Source: JAFMDF01 sp965222705 (lineage in GTDB: Bacteria > Bacteroidota > Bacteroidia > Chitinophagales > Saprospiraceae). From it: a DNA stretch of 64,000 nt. The stretch lies in contig CBDCUO010000016.1 of NCBI GenBank assembly GCA_965222705.1, positions 310,001 to 374,000 on the forward strand, given 5' to 3'. The first letter of the stretch is position 1; every line of letters starts with the position of its first letter. The notes beneath the pieces are model-generated. The model was not told the origin of the DNA and made no database searches. It saw only the letters and a program-made list of their open reading frames with translations. A program made the translations under genes and the position numbers. Shown piece after piece: positions 54,203 to 62,833 of this stretch.

Positions 54203-55315
54203 ATGATGTCTAGTTTTTTAAAATTTATTTATTGTTTGGTTGCGACGATTTACTTTTTTCCAATTACGTCCGTTCGAGCGGCTTTACCTCCTAGCCTAAA
54301 AATGACAGCCGAGCCTCCTCCTAATACCATATTTGAAACCTTGCAATCAGAAGCAGTATTCGACTTAACTATCAACCTTCCCCTGGACTCCTTAATCACT
54401 AATAAAAGTGCAGAAACTTACCATCCAAGTGGGCTAAGCTATAAAAATAAGAATGGGGATCTAGTCAATAGAGCAGTAAAAGTCAAAGTGCGCGGAAAGT
54501 CCAGGAGAAGGTTTTGCGATTTTCCACCTCTGAAAATCAAATTTTCCAAAAAAGAACTAACTGCACAAGGCTTAGACAAATCCCATAGGTCCTTAAAATT
54601 AGTCACTCACTGCAACGATGACACCGGTTCTAAACAAAATGTACTGGAGGAGTATTTAGCTTATAAAATGTACAACATACTGACAACCAATAGCTTAAAA
54701 GTACAGCTGGTCAAGATAAAATACGAAGACACCAATAGCAAAAAAAACTATAAACGCTATGGTTTTTTGATCGAAGATATTGATGAAATGGCAGAAAGAC
54801 AGGGTAGAAAAGAAATAGAGGGTTTTAACATTCCCTTGAAAGATTTTGACAAAGAGCAATTGCAAATAATGGCAGTATTTCAGTACATGATTGGTAATGA
54901 GGATTGGCGATTGCCTTTCATGAGAAACATTAAGTTTATCCAATCAAACGAAGGGGGAAAAATCGTTGCCGTGCCTTACGACTTTGATTTTTCGGGCCTC
55001 GTTGCTGCCAATTATGCCAAACCGGACCAAGATTTACAGCTAAAATCTGTCCGACAAAGAGCGTTTCAAGGAGCTTTCGACAGCAAAAAAGAAAGGGATC
55101 AAATAGTCAAATTTTTTAATACCAAAAAAGGAGCTCTTTACAAGTTGATCAGAGAGTTTAAAACACTGGATAAAATTTCTAGGGTAGAAGTAGAAACCTA
55201 TTTGGATGCCTTCTTCAAAATTATCAATGAGCCCAACTTGCTCAATAAAGCCATGCCTCTGAATGGAGATCGCCCAATTCCAACCAAAATAACGGGTAAA
55301 TATACGCTCAAATAG
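54203..55315 (+). CDS. CotH-like atypical kinase, exported
   Basis: About 370 residues from ATG 54203 (MMSSFLKFIYCLVATIYFFP, signal peptide); the frame opens at 54116 but the first 29 residues do not look like a start. CotH-like features: VKVRGKSRRRFCDFPPLKI (substrate/Lys region), NVLEEYLAYKMYNILT, YGFLIEDIDEMAER (acidic), YMIGNEDWRLPFMRNIKF (catalytic D and N) and AVPYDFDFSG (metal-binding DxD). CotH proteins phosphorylate spore or secreted proteins; here a periplasmic or secreted kinase is inferred. Followed by a strong terminator. Family assignment is by motif only. Confidence 0.7.
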   Translation: MMSSFLKFIYCLVATIYFFPITSVRAALPPSLKMTAEPPPNTIFETLQSEAVFDLTINLPLDSLITNKSAETYHPSGLSYKNKNGDLVNRAVKVKVRGKSRRRFCDFPPLKIKFSKKELTAQGLDKSHRSLKLVTHCNDDTGSKQNVLEEYLAYKMYNILTTNSLKVQLVKIKYEDTNSKKNYKRYGFLIEDIDEMAERQGRKEIEGFNIPLKDFDKEQLQIMAVFQYMIGNEDWRLPFMRNIKFIQSNEGGKIVAVPYDFDFSGLVAANYAKPDQDLQLKSVRQRAFQGAFDSKKERDQIVKFFNTKKGALYKLIREFKTLDKISRVEVETYLDAFFKIINEPNLLNKAMPLNGDRPIPTKITGKYTLK

Positions 55316-55325
55316 CCCAACTTAC

Positions 55326-55377
55326 AGAGGATCAGCAAATGACCAAAACTGTTTGTTGATCCTCTATCATTCTTTTT
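55326..55377 (+). terminator. Intrinsic terminator of the CotH-like gene
   Basis: AGAGGATCAGCAAA (55326-55339) and TTTGTTGATCCTCT (55352-55365) form a 14-bp stem with one G-U around a 12-base loop, followed by the T-rich tract TCATTCTTTTTG. Confidence 0.75.
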
Positions 55378-55456
55378 GTCCATTTTGTTTCTTCCCAAAT
55401 AATGCCGATATTGCCCACCCAAAAATTATTGAATTTTATAGGTCAAACAAGGTGCA

Positions 55457-55774
55457 ATGGCAGAAGAAAAGAAAAAATCCAATCAATTAAACATCGAATT
55501 ACCAGAAGAAGTCGCAGAGGGTATCTATTCTAATTTGGCGATTATTTCCCATTCTCATTCTGAGTTCGTCGTAGATTTTGTCCGCTTGATGCCCAATGTG
55601 CCAAAAGCAAAAGTAAAATCAAGAATCATCTTGACCCCTACCCATGCCAAGCGACTATTGCGGGCTTTGGTGGACAATGTAAAGAAATTTGAGGCTCAAC
55701 ATGGAAAAATTGATGAGCCAGAACAACCTCCATTTCCCCCTATGAGTTTTAATACGCCCAAAGCGCAAGCCTAG
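55457..55774 (+). CDS. DUF3467 protein
   Basis: 105 residues. The opening INIELPEEVAEGIYSNLAII-type segment (here LNIELPEEVAEGIYSNL), then SHSEFVVDFVRLMP, KVKSRIILTPTHAKRLLRAL and a proline-rich end constitute DUF3467, a small conserved family in Bacteroidota and other phyla with an unknown role. Cytoplasmic by composition. It stands 140 bases after the CotH terminator and 126 bases before the SnoaL-like gene, all in one direction. Confidence 0.88.
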   Translation: MAEEKKKSNQLNIELPEEVAEGIYSNLAIISHSHSEFVVDFVRLMPNVPKAKVKSRIILTPTHAKRLLRALVDNVKKFEAQHGKIDEPEQPPFPPMSFNTPKAQA

Positions 55775-55843
55775 ACTAGGGGCATAAAATTTTACTCCTA
55801 ACTCAAATCAGCAATCAAATTTTACAAATTTGTTTAGTTATTT

Positions 55844-55873
55844 TTTGCATTTAAAATATTTTGTTTAAATTTG
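55844..55873 (+). promoter_or_regulatory. Candidate promoter of the SnoaL-like gene
   Basis: TTTG (55844-55847), 18 bases, TAAATTTG (55866-55873) matches the Bacteroidota consensus with spacing one short. It lies about 28 bases before the start ATG at 55901, allowing a short leader. Confidence 0.45.
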
Positions 55874-55900
55874 TTCTTATTTAAATAAAAAAATTTTAAA

Positions 55901-56263
55901 ATGACCACACAAGAAATCGCCAATCAGTTAGTAAAAATGTGCCGTGAAGGAAAGTTTGAAGCGGCATACAAAGAACTATTCGCTCAAAATGCCAAATCGA
56001 TTGAACCCGTTGGAGAAAATGCTATCATAGAAGGTCTGGACAAACTGCTCGCTAAAGGGGAAGGTTGGGCCAAGATGACCGAAGTGCATTCTTGCACACT
56101 AGCGGACCCCATTGTCGCCGGAAATTATTTTAGCACTAATTTCGTCCTCGATTCTACCAATAAACAAACTGGGCAGCGGACTCAAATGGAGGAAATTGCT
56201 GTGTATAAGGTGCAAGACGGAAAAGTAGTCAGCGAACAGTTTTTTTACGACTGGGAAGGCTAA
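55901..56263 (+). CDS. SnoaL-like / NTF2-fold protein
   Basis: 120 residues of the NTF2 cone fold: helix IANQLVKMCREGKFEAAYKE, EPVGENAIIEGLDKLLAKG, the strand VAGNYFSTNFVLDST and the C-terminal VYKVQDGKVVSEQFFYD. Such proteins are small enzymes or ligand binders; no catalytic residue is identified. Ends at a strong bidirectional terminator shared with the SPFH gene. Confidence 0.85.
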   Translation: MTTQEIANQLVKMCREGKFEAAYKELFAQNAKSIEPVGENAIIEGLDKLLAKGEGWAKMTEVHSCTLADPIVAGNYFSTNFVLDSTNKQTGQRTQMEEIAVYKVQDGKVVSEQFFYDWEG

Positions 56264-56268
56264 TTAAT

Positions 56269-56316
56269 ATTGTACCGCTAAGTATTTAAGTATTAACTTA
56301 GCGGTACAATTTTTTT
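56269..56316. terminator. Bidirectional intrinsic terminator
   Basis: ATTGTACCGCTAAGT (56269-56283) and ACTTAGCGGTACAAT (56296-56310) are perfectly complementary over 15 bp around a 12-base loop, followed by TTTTTT. It separates the convergent SnoaL-like and SPFH genes. Confidence 0.85.
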
Positions 56317-57316
56317 ATAAACGGCCAAGCAATTCTTTTTTCTTTGCTTCAAATTCTGCTTTACTCAAAACACCTGCTTCTTTTAAGGTCCCCAATTCTT
56401 TCAAGGTGGCTAAAATTTCTTCCCTAGTTTCCGCTTTGGTAGAACCGGTTTGTTGCTGCCCTTTTTGCTGATTCATCATCATCTGCGCCATACCAAATCC
56501 CATGCCCATTCCAATGCCTTCCCCCGCTCCGCCGCCGGGATTTTCAGCCGCCTTTTCAATGGCATTCGCCTGTTGAAATTGGGAAAACTTAGACAGATCA
56601 TTTACCATATTCATATTGGTCATCTTATCATAAAATTCCTCTACTTCTTTCGGCAAGGAAGTGCTGGTTATTTGAAATTTTACCAACTCTATCCCAAAAG
56701 GATCGAGATCTCGCTGTAAAATTGGTGCAATTTTATCCCCTAGCTCGGAATAATTGGCAACCATATCCAAAACGGATACCTTGGCTTCTGCTAGGGCTTC
56801 TGCAAATTTTGGAGAAACGATATCCCGAAGCGTATTTTCAATGTCTTTAACGCGCACTGCCTTTCTCGTTCCGGCATATTCTCTAAAGAACTTTTCCGCA
56901 TCTTTAACTTTGATAAAGTAAGTGCCGAAAGCTTTGACTCTCACTTGTTTGAATTCAGGGTCGCGCAATATAATTGGGTTGGGCGTTCCCCATTTAAAGT
57001 CTGTAAATGTTCGGGTGCTCAGAAAATAAACATCGCACTTGAAGGGTGATTTAAAACCCGTTTTCCAATTGCGGAGGGAAGTTAATACCGGTATATTTTC
57101 TGTCAATAGTTCATATCTTCCAGGCGTAAAGGTATCCGCCATTTGTCCTTCATCAATAAAAATGGCCTGTTGCGCTTCTCTTACAGTGAGTTGCGCGCCA
57201 TATTTGATATTAGCATCTTTATCGGGAAATTTCCATAAAATAATGTCTTCCCCTTCTTGCTCTACCCATTCAATAATTTCTATAAATTCGTTGATAAAAA
57301 GATCGAGTAAACCCAT
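56315..57316 (-). CDS. SPFH-domain protein with C-terminal SHOCT helix (YdjI-like)
   Basis: 333 residues from ATG 57316 (MGLLDLFINEFIEIIEW); the open frame to 57346 adds ten residues that fit poorly. The SPFH domain spans about 15-235 (AQLTVREAQQAIFIDEGQMA, FKVRVKAFGTYFIKVKDAE-type strands). A glycine- and methionine-rich stretch follows (GEGIGMGMGFGMAQMM), and the end TLKELGTLKEAGVLSKAEFE is a SHOCT oligomerisation motif. These proteins act on membrane stress or as virion-core-like scaffolds; cytoplasmic membrane association is inferred. An 18-bp promoter-like repeat lies just upstream. Confidence 0.92.
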   Translation of the reverse strand: MGLLDLFINEFIEIIEWVEQEGEDIILWKFPDKDANIKYGAQLTVREAQQAIFIDEGQMADTFTPGRYELLTENIPVLTSLRNWKTGFKSPFKCDVYFLSTRTFTDFKWGTPNPIILRDPEFKQVRVKAFGTYFIKVKDAEKFFREYAGTRKAVRVKDIENTLRDIVSPKFAEALAEAKVSVLDMVANYSELGDKIAPILQRDLDPFGIELVKFQITSTSLPKEVEEFYDKMTNMNMVNDLSKFSQFQQANAIEKAAENPGGGAGEGIGMGMGFGMAQMMMNQQKGQQQTGSTKAETREEILATLKELGTLKEAGVLSKAEFEAKKKELLGRL

Positions 57317-57344
57317 CTGATGATTTTTATTTTTATAATGACAC

Positions 57345-57362
57345 AATTTACAAAGTACTAAA
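57345..57362 (-). repeat. 18-bp repeat, copy 2 (possible promoter module)
   Basis: Exact copy of 53750-53767, located about 30 bases upstream of the SPFH gene start on the sense strand. See copy 1. Confidence 0.4.
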
Positions 57363-57522
57363 TTGTCGAATTACTATTTTCAGTAATTGAGGAATTTCAT
57401 AAATAGTGATCGACTTCTATGTTCAGGAGTTATAAAATTTGACGACCAGTAATTTAAAATAGCTACAACATTTTTGAAAAAATTAAAAATATTGGCAAGA
57501 ATTCACAAATTTTCTAGACCAA

Positions 57523-59406
57523 CTACCTGTCGGGCACATACCAAATAGGCGAAGACCAGGCTCGTTCGCGCACTGTTTTAGGCACCGTATCTGGATACTT
57601 TACCCCGTATTTTATTTCATCCCATAGATTCCAGCGAGCGGTCGGCACTTCCAATACCCGCAAATAATAAAAAGCCCGATAAGCTGGATCAAAGTCCGGG
57701 TCTGCCCATATTTTGCCTAGGCCAGAAGTTCCCTTAGACCGGTCCCATTGACCAGTTTCTGAATCAACTGTTGCATTTTTTGCATTTGGAGCAATAATAG
57801 CATCAAAAATTTTCTCTTTTAATTGACCATCTTCATACCAGCCCTTAACGACTTGAATGCGTTCTAAATTGGCTCCTTCCGGATCTTTTGCTGCCCAAAT
57901 CAAAAATCTAGGGAATTGGTTGGTCATCATTTGTGGGTTAATCAAGTCACCCCCCATAGGCACTCCTTTGGTATAACCTACTGTCACTAGCGTATCATAA
58001 TTTCCATAATTTTTTTCAAAATCAAAACTGCCAAAAAAGCGAACTTTAATTCGATTACCACTAGTTGCATAGACTTCTTTTCTGGCTAAAGCATCATAAA
58101 TATGCCCTCGCGTGTTAGCTTCTGCCCAGACTGCTACCAATCCACCTGGGTTAACTGCTGTATAGATTTTGGCAGGCGGACGATCTCCTGAAATCGCCCA
58201 ACCTTCGGTACTTCTTATCTTAGCAGAAGCGTCCGAATATCCAAACTGGCCGGGAGTTCCTTTGTCTTCCTCCGTATTCCCTGGCGTGCTATTATGTGTA
58301 TCTGTGCTGCCAATCATGCCGTACTTAAAGGGATTAACCCCTAGATTTTCTTCATGTTTCAAACCTTCTTTCAAAGCATCTCTCACAAAACTATTTCTGG
58401 TCAATGCACCTTCATAATAATTTTCAAAATCGGCAAATTCATCGTTTTTCCAAAAATCAGCATAAACTTCAGAGTTGCCTTTGTTTTGGTGGACTTCTAC
58501 CAATTTTTCAAATTTTTGCCGAAGCTGCGCATATTCTCTGGTAATTGGATTGCCATCGGGCATTTCGCTGGTAAACATTTTGCCTCTGCTCAGGTTAGAG
58601 TTGTGCGGAATGGCCAATACGGTTGCGCCATTATTTGTAAATTGTTGTAGCGTTTGCCAAAAAGCTTCTTCACTACTTGCTTCAAAAGAACTAATCGGAT
58701 AATCGGGTACCATCATATCCCGAAATATAACATTCCTGTGCCTATGAGCAATTAAACCATAGGTCCATTCATAACCAGCAAAGGTCGTAAATTTTCCAGG
58801 CTCATAATGTCTTTCGGCTGCTTCTAATAGAACAGACCAATTACTCTTTGTTGTCTCAAAACCCTCAAAAATAGGGGAATGTTGCTCCTTGACAATAGCA
58901 AGCACATTTCTAAAACGCTCTCCTACAAATTCGCGCTCTTTAATTTTGGATTTCAAATAGCGAACATATTTGGGCAAAATTTTATTATGATTGGCAGCAG
59001 ATTCATTTTGAAAAGTATATATTTCTCCCAAAAATTCGGAATGATCCGTTATTGCTGTAAAATCCAACGGTTGTTTTAGCTGAATTTTATTGCCTACTAC
59101 CTCGACTGGCTCTCCCCTTGCAAAGTTATAAGCATCATCGGGGGAAGTGTGGTTGCCTGTCAAATAGGCATCCATAGATAAACGCGTATGCACGTGCAAA
59201 TCCCCAAAATAAAGATTTTTCATTGGATTCACAGGAATCTTTTCTTCTTCTGCTTTCCAATTTTTAGCAGCTCGGTTTGTTATTGGGTTGGGGACTTCTT
59301 TTATTTCCGGAGGGGCTGTAACACTTCGATAAAAGAAAAATAAGCCAAGCATTAGCAATGCCAAAAGAGTTAATAGTCCAATAAATATTCGCTTTTTTAA
59401 TGTCAT
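57523..59406 (-). CDS. DUF3604 exported protein
   Basis: 627 residues with a signal anchor (IFIGLLTLLALLMLGLFFFY). The DUF3604 landmarks are present: LYFGDLHVHTRLSMDAYLTG near the N-terminus, FTAITDHSEFLGE, TFAGYEWTYGLIAHRHRNVI, AIPHNSNLSRGKMF, GMIGSTDTHNSTPGN. The His/Asp pattern (DLHVHT, TDHSE, HNSN, STDTH) is that of PHP-like metal-dependent phosphoesterases, so hydrolase activity is inferred. Ends AWSSPIWYVPD. Located in a run of leftward envelope genes next to an amidohydrolase (79-base gap). Confidence 0.9.
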   Translation of the reverse strand: MTLKKRIFIGLLTLLALLMLGLFFFYRSVTAPPEIKEVPNPITNRAAKNWKAEEEKIPVNPMKNLYFGDLHVHTRLSMDAYLTGNHTSPDDAYNFARGEPVEVVGNKIQLKQPLDFTAITDHSEFLGEIYTFQNESAANHNKILPKYVRYLKSKIKEREFVGERFRNVLAIVKEQHSPIFEGFETTKSNWSVLLEAAERHYEPGKFTTFAGYEWTYGLIAHRHRNVIFRDMMVPDYPISSFEASSEEAFWQTLQQFTNNGATVLAIPHNSNLSRGKMFTSEMPDGNPITREYAQLRQKFEKLVEVHQNKGNSEVYADFWKNDEFADFENYYEGALTRNSFVRDALKEGLKHEENLGVNPFKYGMIGSTDTHNSTPGNTEEDKGTPGQFGYSDASAKIRSTEGWAISGDRPPAKIYTAVNPGGLVAVWAEANTRGHIYDALARKEVYATSGNRIKVRFFGSFDFEKNYGNYDTLVTVGYTKGVPMGGDLINPQMMTNQFPRFLIWAAKDPEGANLERIQVVKGWYEDGQLKEKIFDAIIAPNAKNATVDSETGQWDRSKGTSGLGKIWADPDFDPAYRAFYYLRVLEVPTARWNLWDEIKYGVKYPDTVPKTVRERAWSSPIWYVPDR

Positions 59407-59485
59407 TGTTCCTTCTTATTTTTCACGCTTCAGTTGCTAACTACAAGACTCACTACCCAAAGATGTCCACCTTATTTTTTTATCG

Positions 59486-60889
59486 TTACTTATCTGAATA
59501 TTTTTTCGCAATGGCAGTTAGTTTTTCGTCAATGCTTGCTTTGGATAGCCATTGACCTTTTACCAGGACTCCTTCAATCTTGTGTGTATTTTCAAGGGCT
59601 TCTAAAGGGTTGGCATCGAGCAAAACCAAATCAGCTACCGCTCCTTCTACAATCGTACCATAAATTCCCGCTGCTCCAAAAAACTTAGCTGGATTGGCCG
59701 TCCCCGATTTGAGAACCTCAAAATTGGGAATTCCTGCCTCGGCTATTGCTTCTAGTTCGTGATGAATAGAAAAGCCCGGAACATTAAATACCTGAGGTGC
59801 GTCCGAGCCCAGCAAAAAGACAATGCCCTTTTCATACATGGTTTTTAGCAATTTTTTGCGGATATTAATAAATCTCTCCCATTTTTCAGCATCATAAGAC
59901 ACATTATTTATCAAACGTTCTTTGCTCTGTCGCCAAGTAAATAAGGTTTTTGGATCCATGTATCTCATTTCTGGTTCATTGGCTAGTGCTGCTGCAGAAC
60001 GAGGGGAAAACCAACGAGTAAAAAGCGTTTGGGTTGGGACAATGGCCACTTCATTTCGTCTCATTTTTTCTACTAATGGCTCTATCAAAGACTCATCTAT
60101 CAAATCGGTAAATCCAAAACCAAAAAAACCATTGTCATTTGGGTCTATATCAGTTGCAGTAGGTACTAGTCCTTCTATGAAACCATCCATATGATCTACT
60201 GTTTTATATTTGGCCTCCAATGCCCGATGGATACCTACTTCTACTGGCACATGACCAGCATAAGGAATGCCCACCGATTTAGCAGTCCGTTCTACCTCTT
60301 TCCAAACATTCAGTTGAATCCCCGGATGAATTTTTAAAAAATCATAACCATCTTTTTGATATTGGCTCACCTTCTTATTAGCCTCCTCGGACGTCTCTAC
60401 GGTGTTTCCATTGAGTGAGGGACTAGAGGTATAAATTCTAGGGCCTATTATTGTTCCATTTTTGACCTGCTCTTTCAATTGCAAGTGATAGGGGTTGCCC
60501 AGCATCCCCCTGATCGTAGTAATACCTTGAGATAAGTATAAAAACAGCGTTTCTTTCACCAACTCATCATCGCCTCCTTGCGCTACCGGAATATGTGCGT
60601 GCATCTCCGTCAGTCCCGGAATTAAATACTTTCCCTCTCCATCAATGATCGTCGCACCTGTCGGAATTGAAACATTTCCTAGGGCTTTTATCTTTCCATT
60701 TTCAATAATAATCGTTTGATTATCAACCACTTCATTACTAGTCATTGGAATAATAGAAACGTTGGTAATGACTAATGCTTCTTCTGTTTCTATATTGTCT
60801 AAAGTCGTTTCTTCTACGGGTTTTACGGTGCAGCTTTGAGAATTGATTAGCAAAAAAAGCAGGGCTAAAAGGCAGGAGAGGTATTTCAT
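59486..60889 (-). CDS. Amidohydrolase-family lipoprotein
   Basis: 467 residues from ATG 60889; the upstream TTG at 60934 is less plausible. Lipoprotein signal MKYLSCLLALLFLLINSQSC (Cys20). Amidohydrolase barrel: first metal motif LTEMHAHIPVAQG (HxH), later histidines in YAGHVPVEVG and VDHMDGF, and the Asp region FLLGSDAPQVF. Imidazolonepropionase-like strands frame both ends (GKYLIPGLTEMHAH and VEGAVADLVLLDANPLE). Probable periplasmic hydrolase; substrate unknown. Sits between the DUF3604 gene and an M23 peptidase gene, all leftward. Confidence 0.9.
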   Translation of the reverse strand: MKYLSCLLALLFLLINSQSCTVKPVEETTLDNIETEEALVITNVSIIPMTSNEVVDNQTIIIENGKIKALGNVSIPTGATIIDGEGKYLIPGLTEMHAHIPVAQGGDDELVKETLFLYLSQGITTIRGMLGNPYHLQLKEQVKNGTIIGPRIYTSSPSLNGNTVETSEEANKKVSQYQKDGYDFLKIHPGIQLNVWKEVERTAKSVGIPYAGHVPVEVGIHRALEAKYKTVDHMDGFIEGLVPTATDIDPNDNGFFGFGFTDLIDESLIEPLVEKMRRNEVAIVPTQTLFTRWFSPRSAAALANEPEMRYMDPKTLFTWRQSKERLINNVSYDAEKWERFINIRKKLLKTMYEKGIVFLLGSDAPQVFNVPGFSIHHELEAIAEAGIPNFEVLKSGTANPAKFFGAAGIYGTIVEGAVADLVLLDANPLEALENTHKIEGVLVKGQWLSKASIDEKLTAIAKKYSDK

Positions 60890-60988
60890 AAGGCATGAAA
60901 GTTTTAAAGAAAGTAAAAAATCAGTAATAACCAAAGATAAGGAGATTATTAAAAGGAGTGCATTTTTTAGAGAAATATTATCCTCCTT

Positions 60989-62749
60989 TTAAGGCTTGGA
61001 AAGGATAAATCGCTTTCTTAAAATTTCCTGATCGAATTTCAGTTGTAGTAAGTAAATACCTGGGTTTGAGCCATTTATATCTAAATTCAAAACTTCTTCT
61101 TTAAAGTAATTTTTTCGTTTTTCTTTATAAACCAGCCGCCCTATTGGATCAAAAACAGTTATTTCAAAAAATTGCCTAGCTTCTCCATTCACGCTAAATG
61201 AAAATTGTCCCTCATTTGGATTGGGATATAAATGAATTTGATAATAAGGTTCATAAGCAACCGGAGGCAAATGGGTTGTCTGATTATTTAAAGCCACATC
61301 GAAGCGAAAATTAGCAGCTTTATTAAAGCATAGTTCTACTGGGTTTTCAGGGTCAAGCAAGGGATTGGTGTTAGAATTAAGGGTCCCCCCTGTTGATAAA
61401 ATCTCTATATCGTTTGGGGTTAAATTTTTATACAAAACAAAATGTACATGCGCTGCTGAAGAACTCCCTTCATTACCTATTCTAGCAATATAATCCCCCG
61501 CTTCCACCACATCTCCTACCTCAAAATGGGCATTTAACTCGCTGAAATGGCAGGCTCTATAAGCAAAGGTCGGATCTATAGTGGATTGAACGGCAATATA
61601 ATTGCCACATCCGCTCGTACAAGTTGGTTGTCCACAAAGTTCATTAAAACAGGCATCTTTTTTAAATAAAATTTTCCCTTCCATTGGAGAGAAAAAATAC
61701 ATCTGACAATCAGAATTGCCCCCATTAATAAAATTCCAATCCTGTGCGAAACAGTTGTCGCCAGAATGATGCCAACGACCACTACTTTGCCAATAATGAT
61801 CGTTCAAATAAAACCAGGTATTGACCACCCCTTCGCTGGTAATCAATATGCCTTCTTCCTGGTTTTGCCATTGGCTTGGCACGTGAAAATCGCCTGCTGG
61901 GAATAAAGCTGGATTGTAAAAAGGCCAATATAGATGAGATAAGGCTTGATTCAAACTAAAAACTGGATGATCTGGAATAAAAATGCTAAAAGGAATATCA
62001 TTCACATCGTCAACGACCTCCCCGCCCTGGAAAACAGTCACCCGAATCAAGCACTGAGTGGCATTAATGGAAGGAACAATCCAATCAAAATCAATGGTAG
62101 GCTGCCCGTCATTTGACTGCCAAATTCTTTCCCAATTGGCTCCATTATCGGCAGAAAATTCAATTTCTTTTGCAGCGATGATCCCCGAAATACCCGCTTG
62201 AATTTTTAAAACCTTTCCCGCCTCAATTAATTCTCCTCCATTTGGGCTAATCAATTGAATTTCAGGAGGTTCTCCTGATAAAAAACCAGAAACACAAATG
62301 TCAAACTCCCAGGTAGAAGGCGGGCTTCCTGCTCCTGTAAAATCATAAATCCTTATCCAATAAGTACTATCAATATTTAAATTTTCCAGCATCAAATTTT
62401 CAACCGCTCCATTCCCTCCTCCCATATCCATGCAAGCAATGTAAGTACCATTACAAGCACTTCCTTTTCTGACCTCTACTACCACATCCATACCCGCCGA
62501 AGGGCTGACACTCACATTATGTTCGGAGGAAACAGCTTGAAAAGAAAACCAGACATCTTGCACCAAAGCACTATTGCAGTCAGTAGCAGGAAGGGACTGG
62601 GTAGCATTCAATAAAGTAGCATCAAAAAAGCAGCCGCCGTTAATAGAATCCAATTGAATAGCATTTTCACAATAGTCATTAGAAGGTTGTGCAATTGATA
62701 GAAATGGAGAGCATACTACAAAAAAGAAAGGGAATAAATAATAGCGCAT
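60989..62749 (-). CDS. M23-family metallopeptidase with T9SS sorting tail
   Basis: 586 residues. Signal peptide MRYYLFPFFFVVCSPFLSIA. Region 20-165 is a PPC-like pre-peptidase domain (DYCENAIQLDSINGG, WIRIYDFTGAGSP). An Ig-like segment (ISPNGGELIEAG) follows. The LytM domain (about 330-450) has HHSGDNCFAQDWNF with the first His/Asp ligands, GDYIARIGNEGSSSAAHVHF with the HxH pair, and a disulfide-rich segment with cysteines between them. The C-terminus is a Por sorting domain (HLYPNPNEGQFSF, VFDPIGRLVYKE, PGIYLLQLKF). It probably cleaves peptidoglycan or a proteinaceous substrate outside the cell. Confidence 0.92.
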   Translation of the reverse strand: MRYYLFPFFFVVCSPFLSIAQPSNDYCENAIQLDSINGGCFFDATLLNATQSLPATDCNSALVQDVWFSFQAVSSEHNVSVSPSAGMDVVVEVRKGSACNGTYIACMDMGGGNGAVENLMLENLNIDSTYWIRIYDFTGAGSPPSTWEFDICVSGFLSGEPPEIQLISPNGGELIEAGKVLKIQAGISGIIAAKEIEFSADNGANWERIWQSNDGQPTIDFDWIVPSINATQCLIRVTVFQGGEVVDDVNDIPFSIFIPDHPVFSLNQALSHLYWPFYNPALFPAGDFHVPSQWQNQEEGILITSEGVVNTWFYLNDHYWQSSGRWHHSGDNCFAQDWNFINGGNSDCQMYFFSPMEGKILFKKDACFNELCGQPTCTSGCGNYIAVQSTIDPTFAYRACHFSELNAHFEVGDVVEAGDYIARIGNEGSSSAAHVHFVLYKNLTPNDIEILSTGGTLNSNTNPLLDPENPVELCFNKAANFRFDVALNNQTTHLPPVAYEPYYQIHLYPNPNEGQFSFSVNGEARQFFEITVFDPIGRLVYKEKRKNYFKEEVLNLDINGSNPGIYLLQLKFDQEILRKRFILSKP

Positions 62750-62833
62750 AGTTCAAAACTTTAAGGCTTAAAACTAGGCAAAAAAACAGGGGGATTTTTC
62801 TTTAATTAAAAATAAGTCGCATATAAGCAAAAA

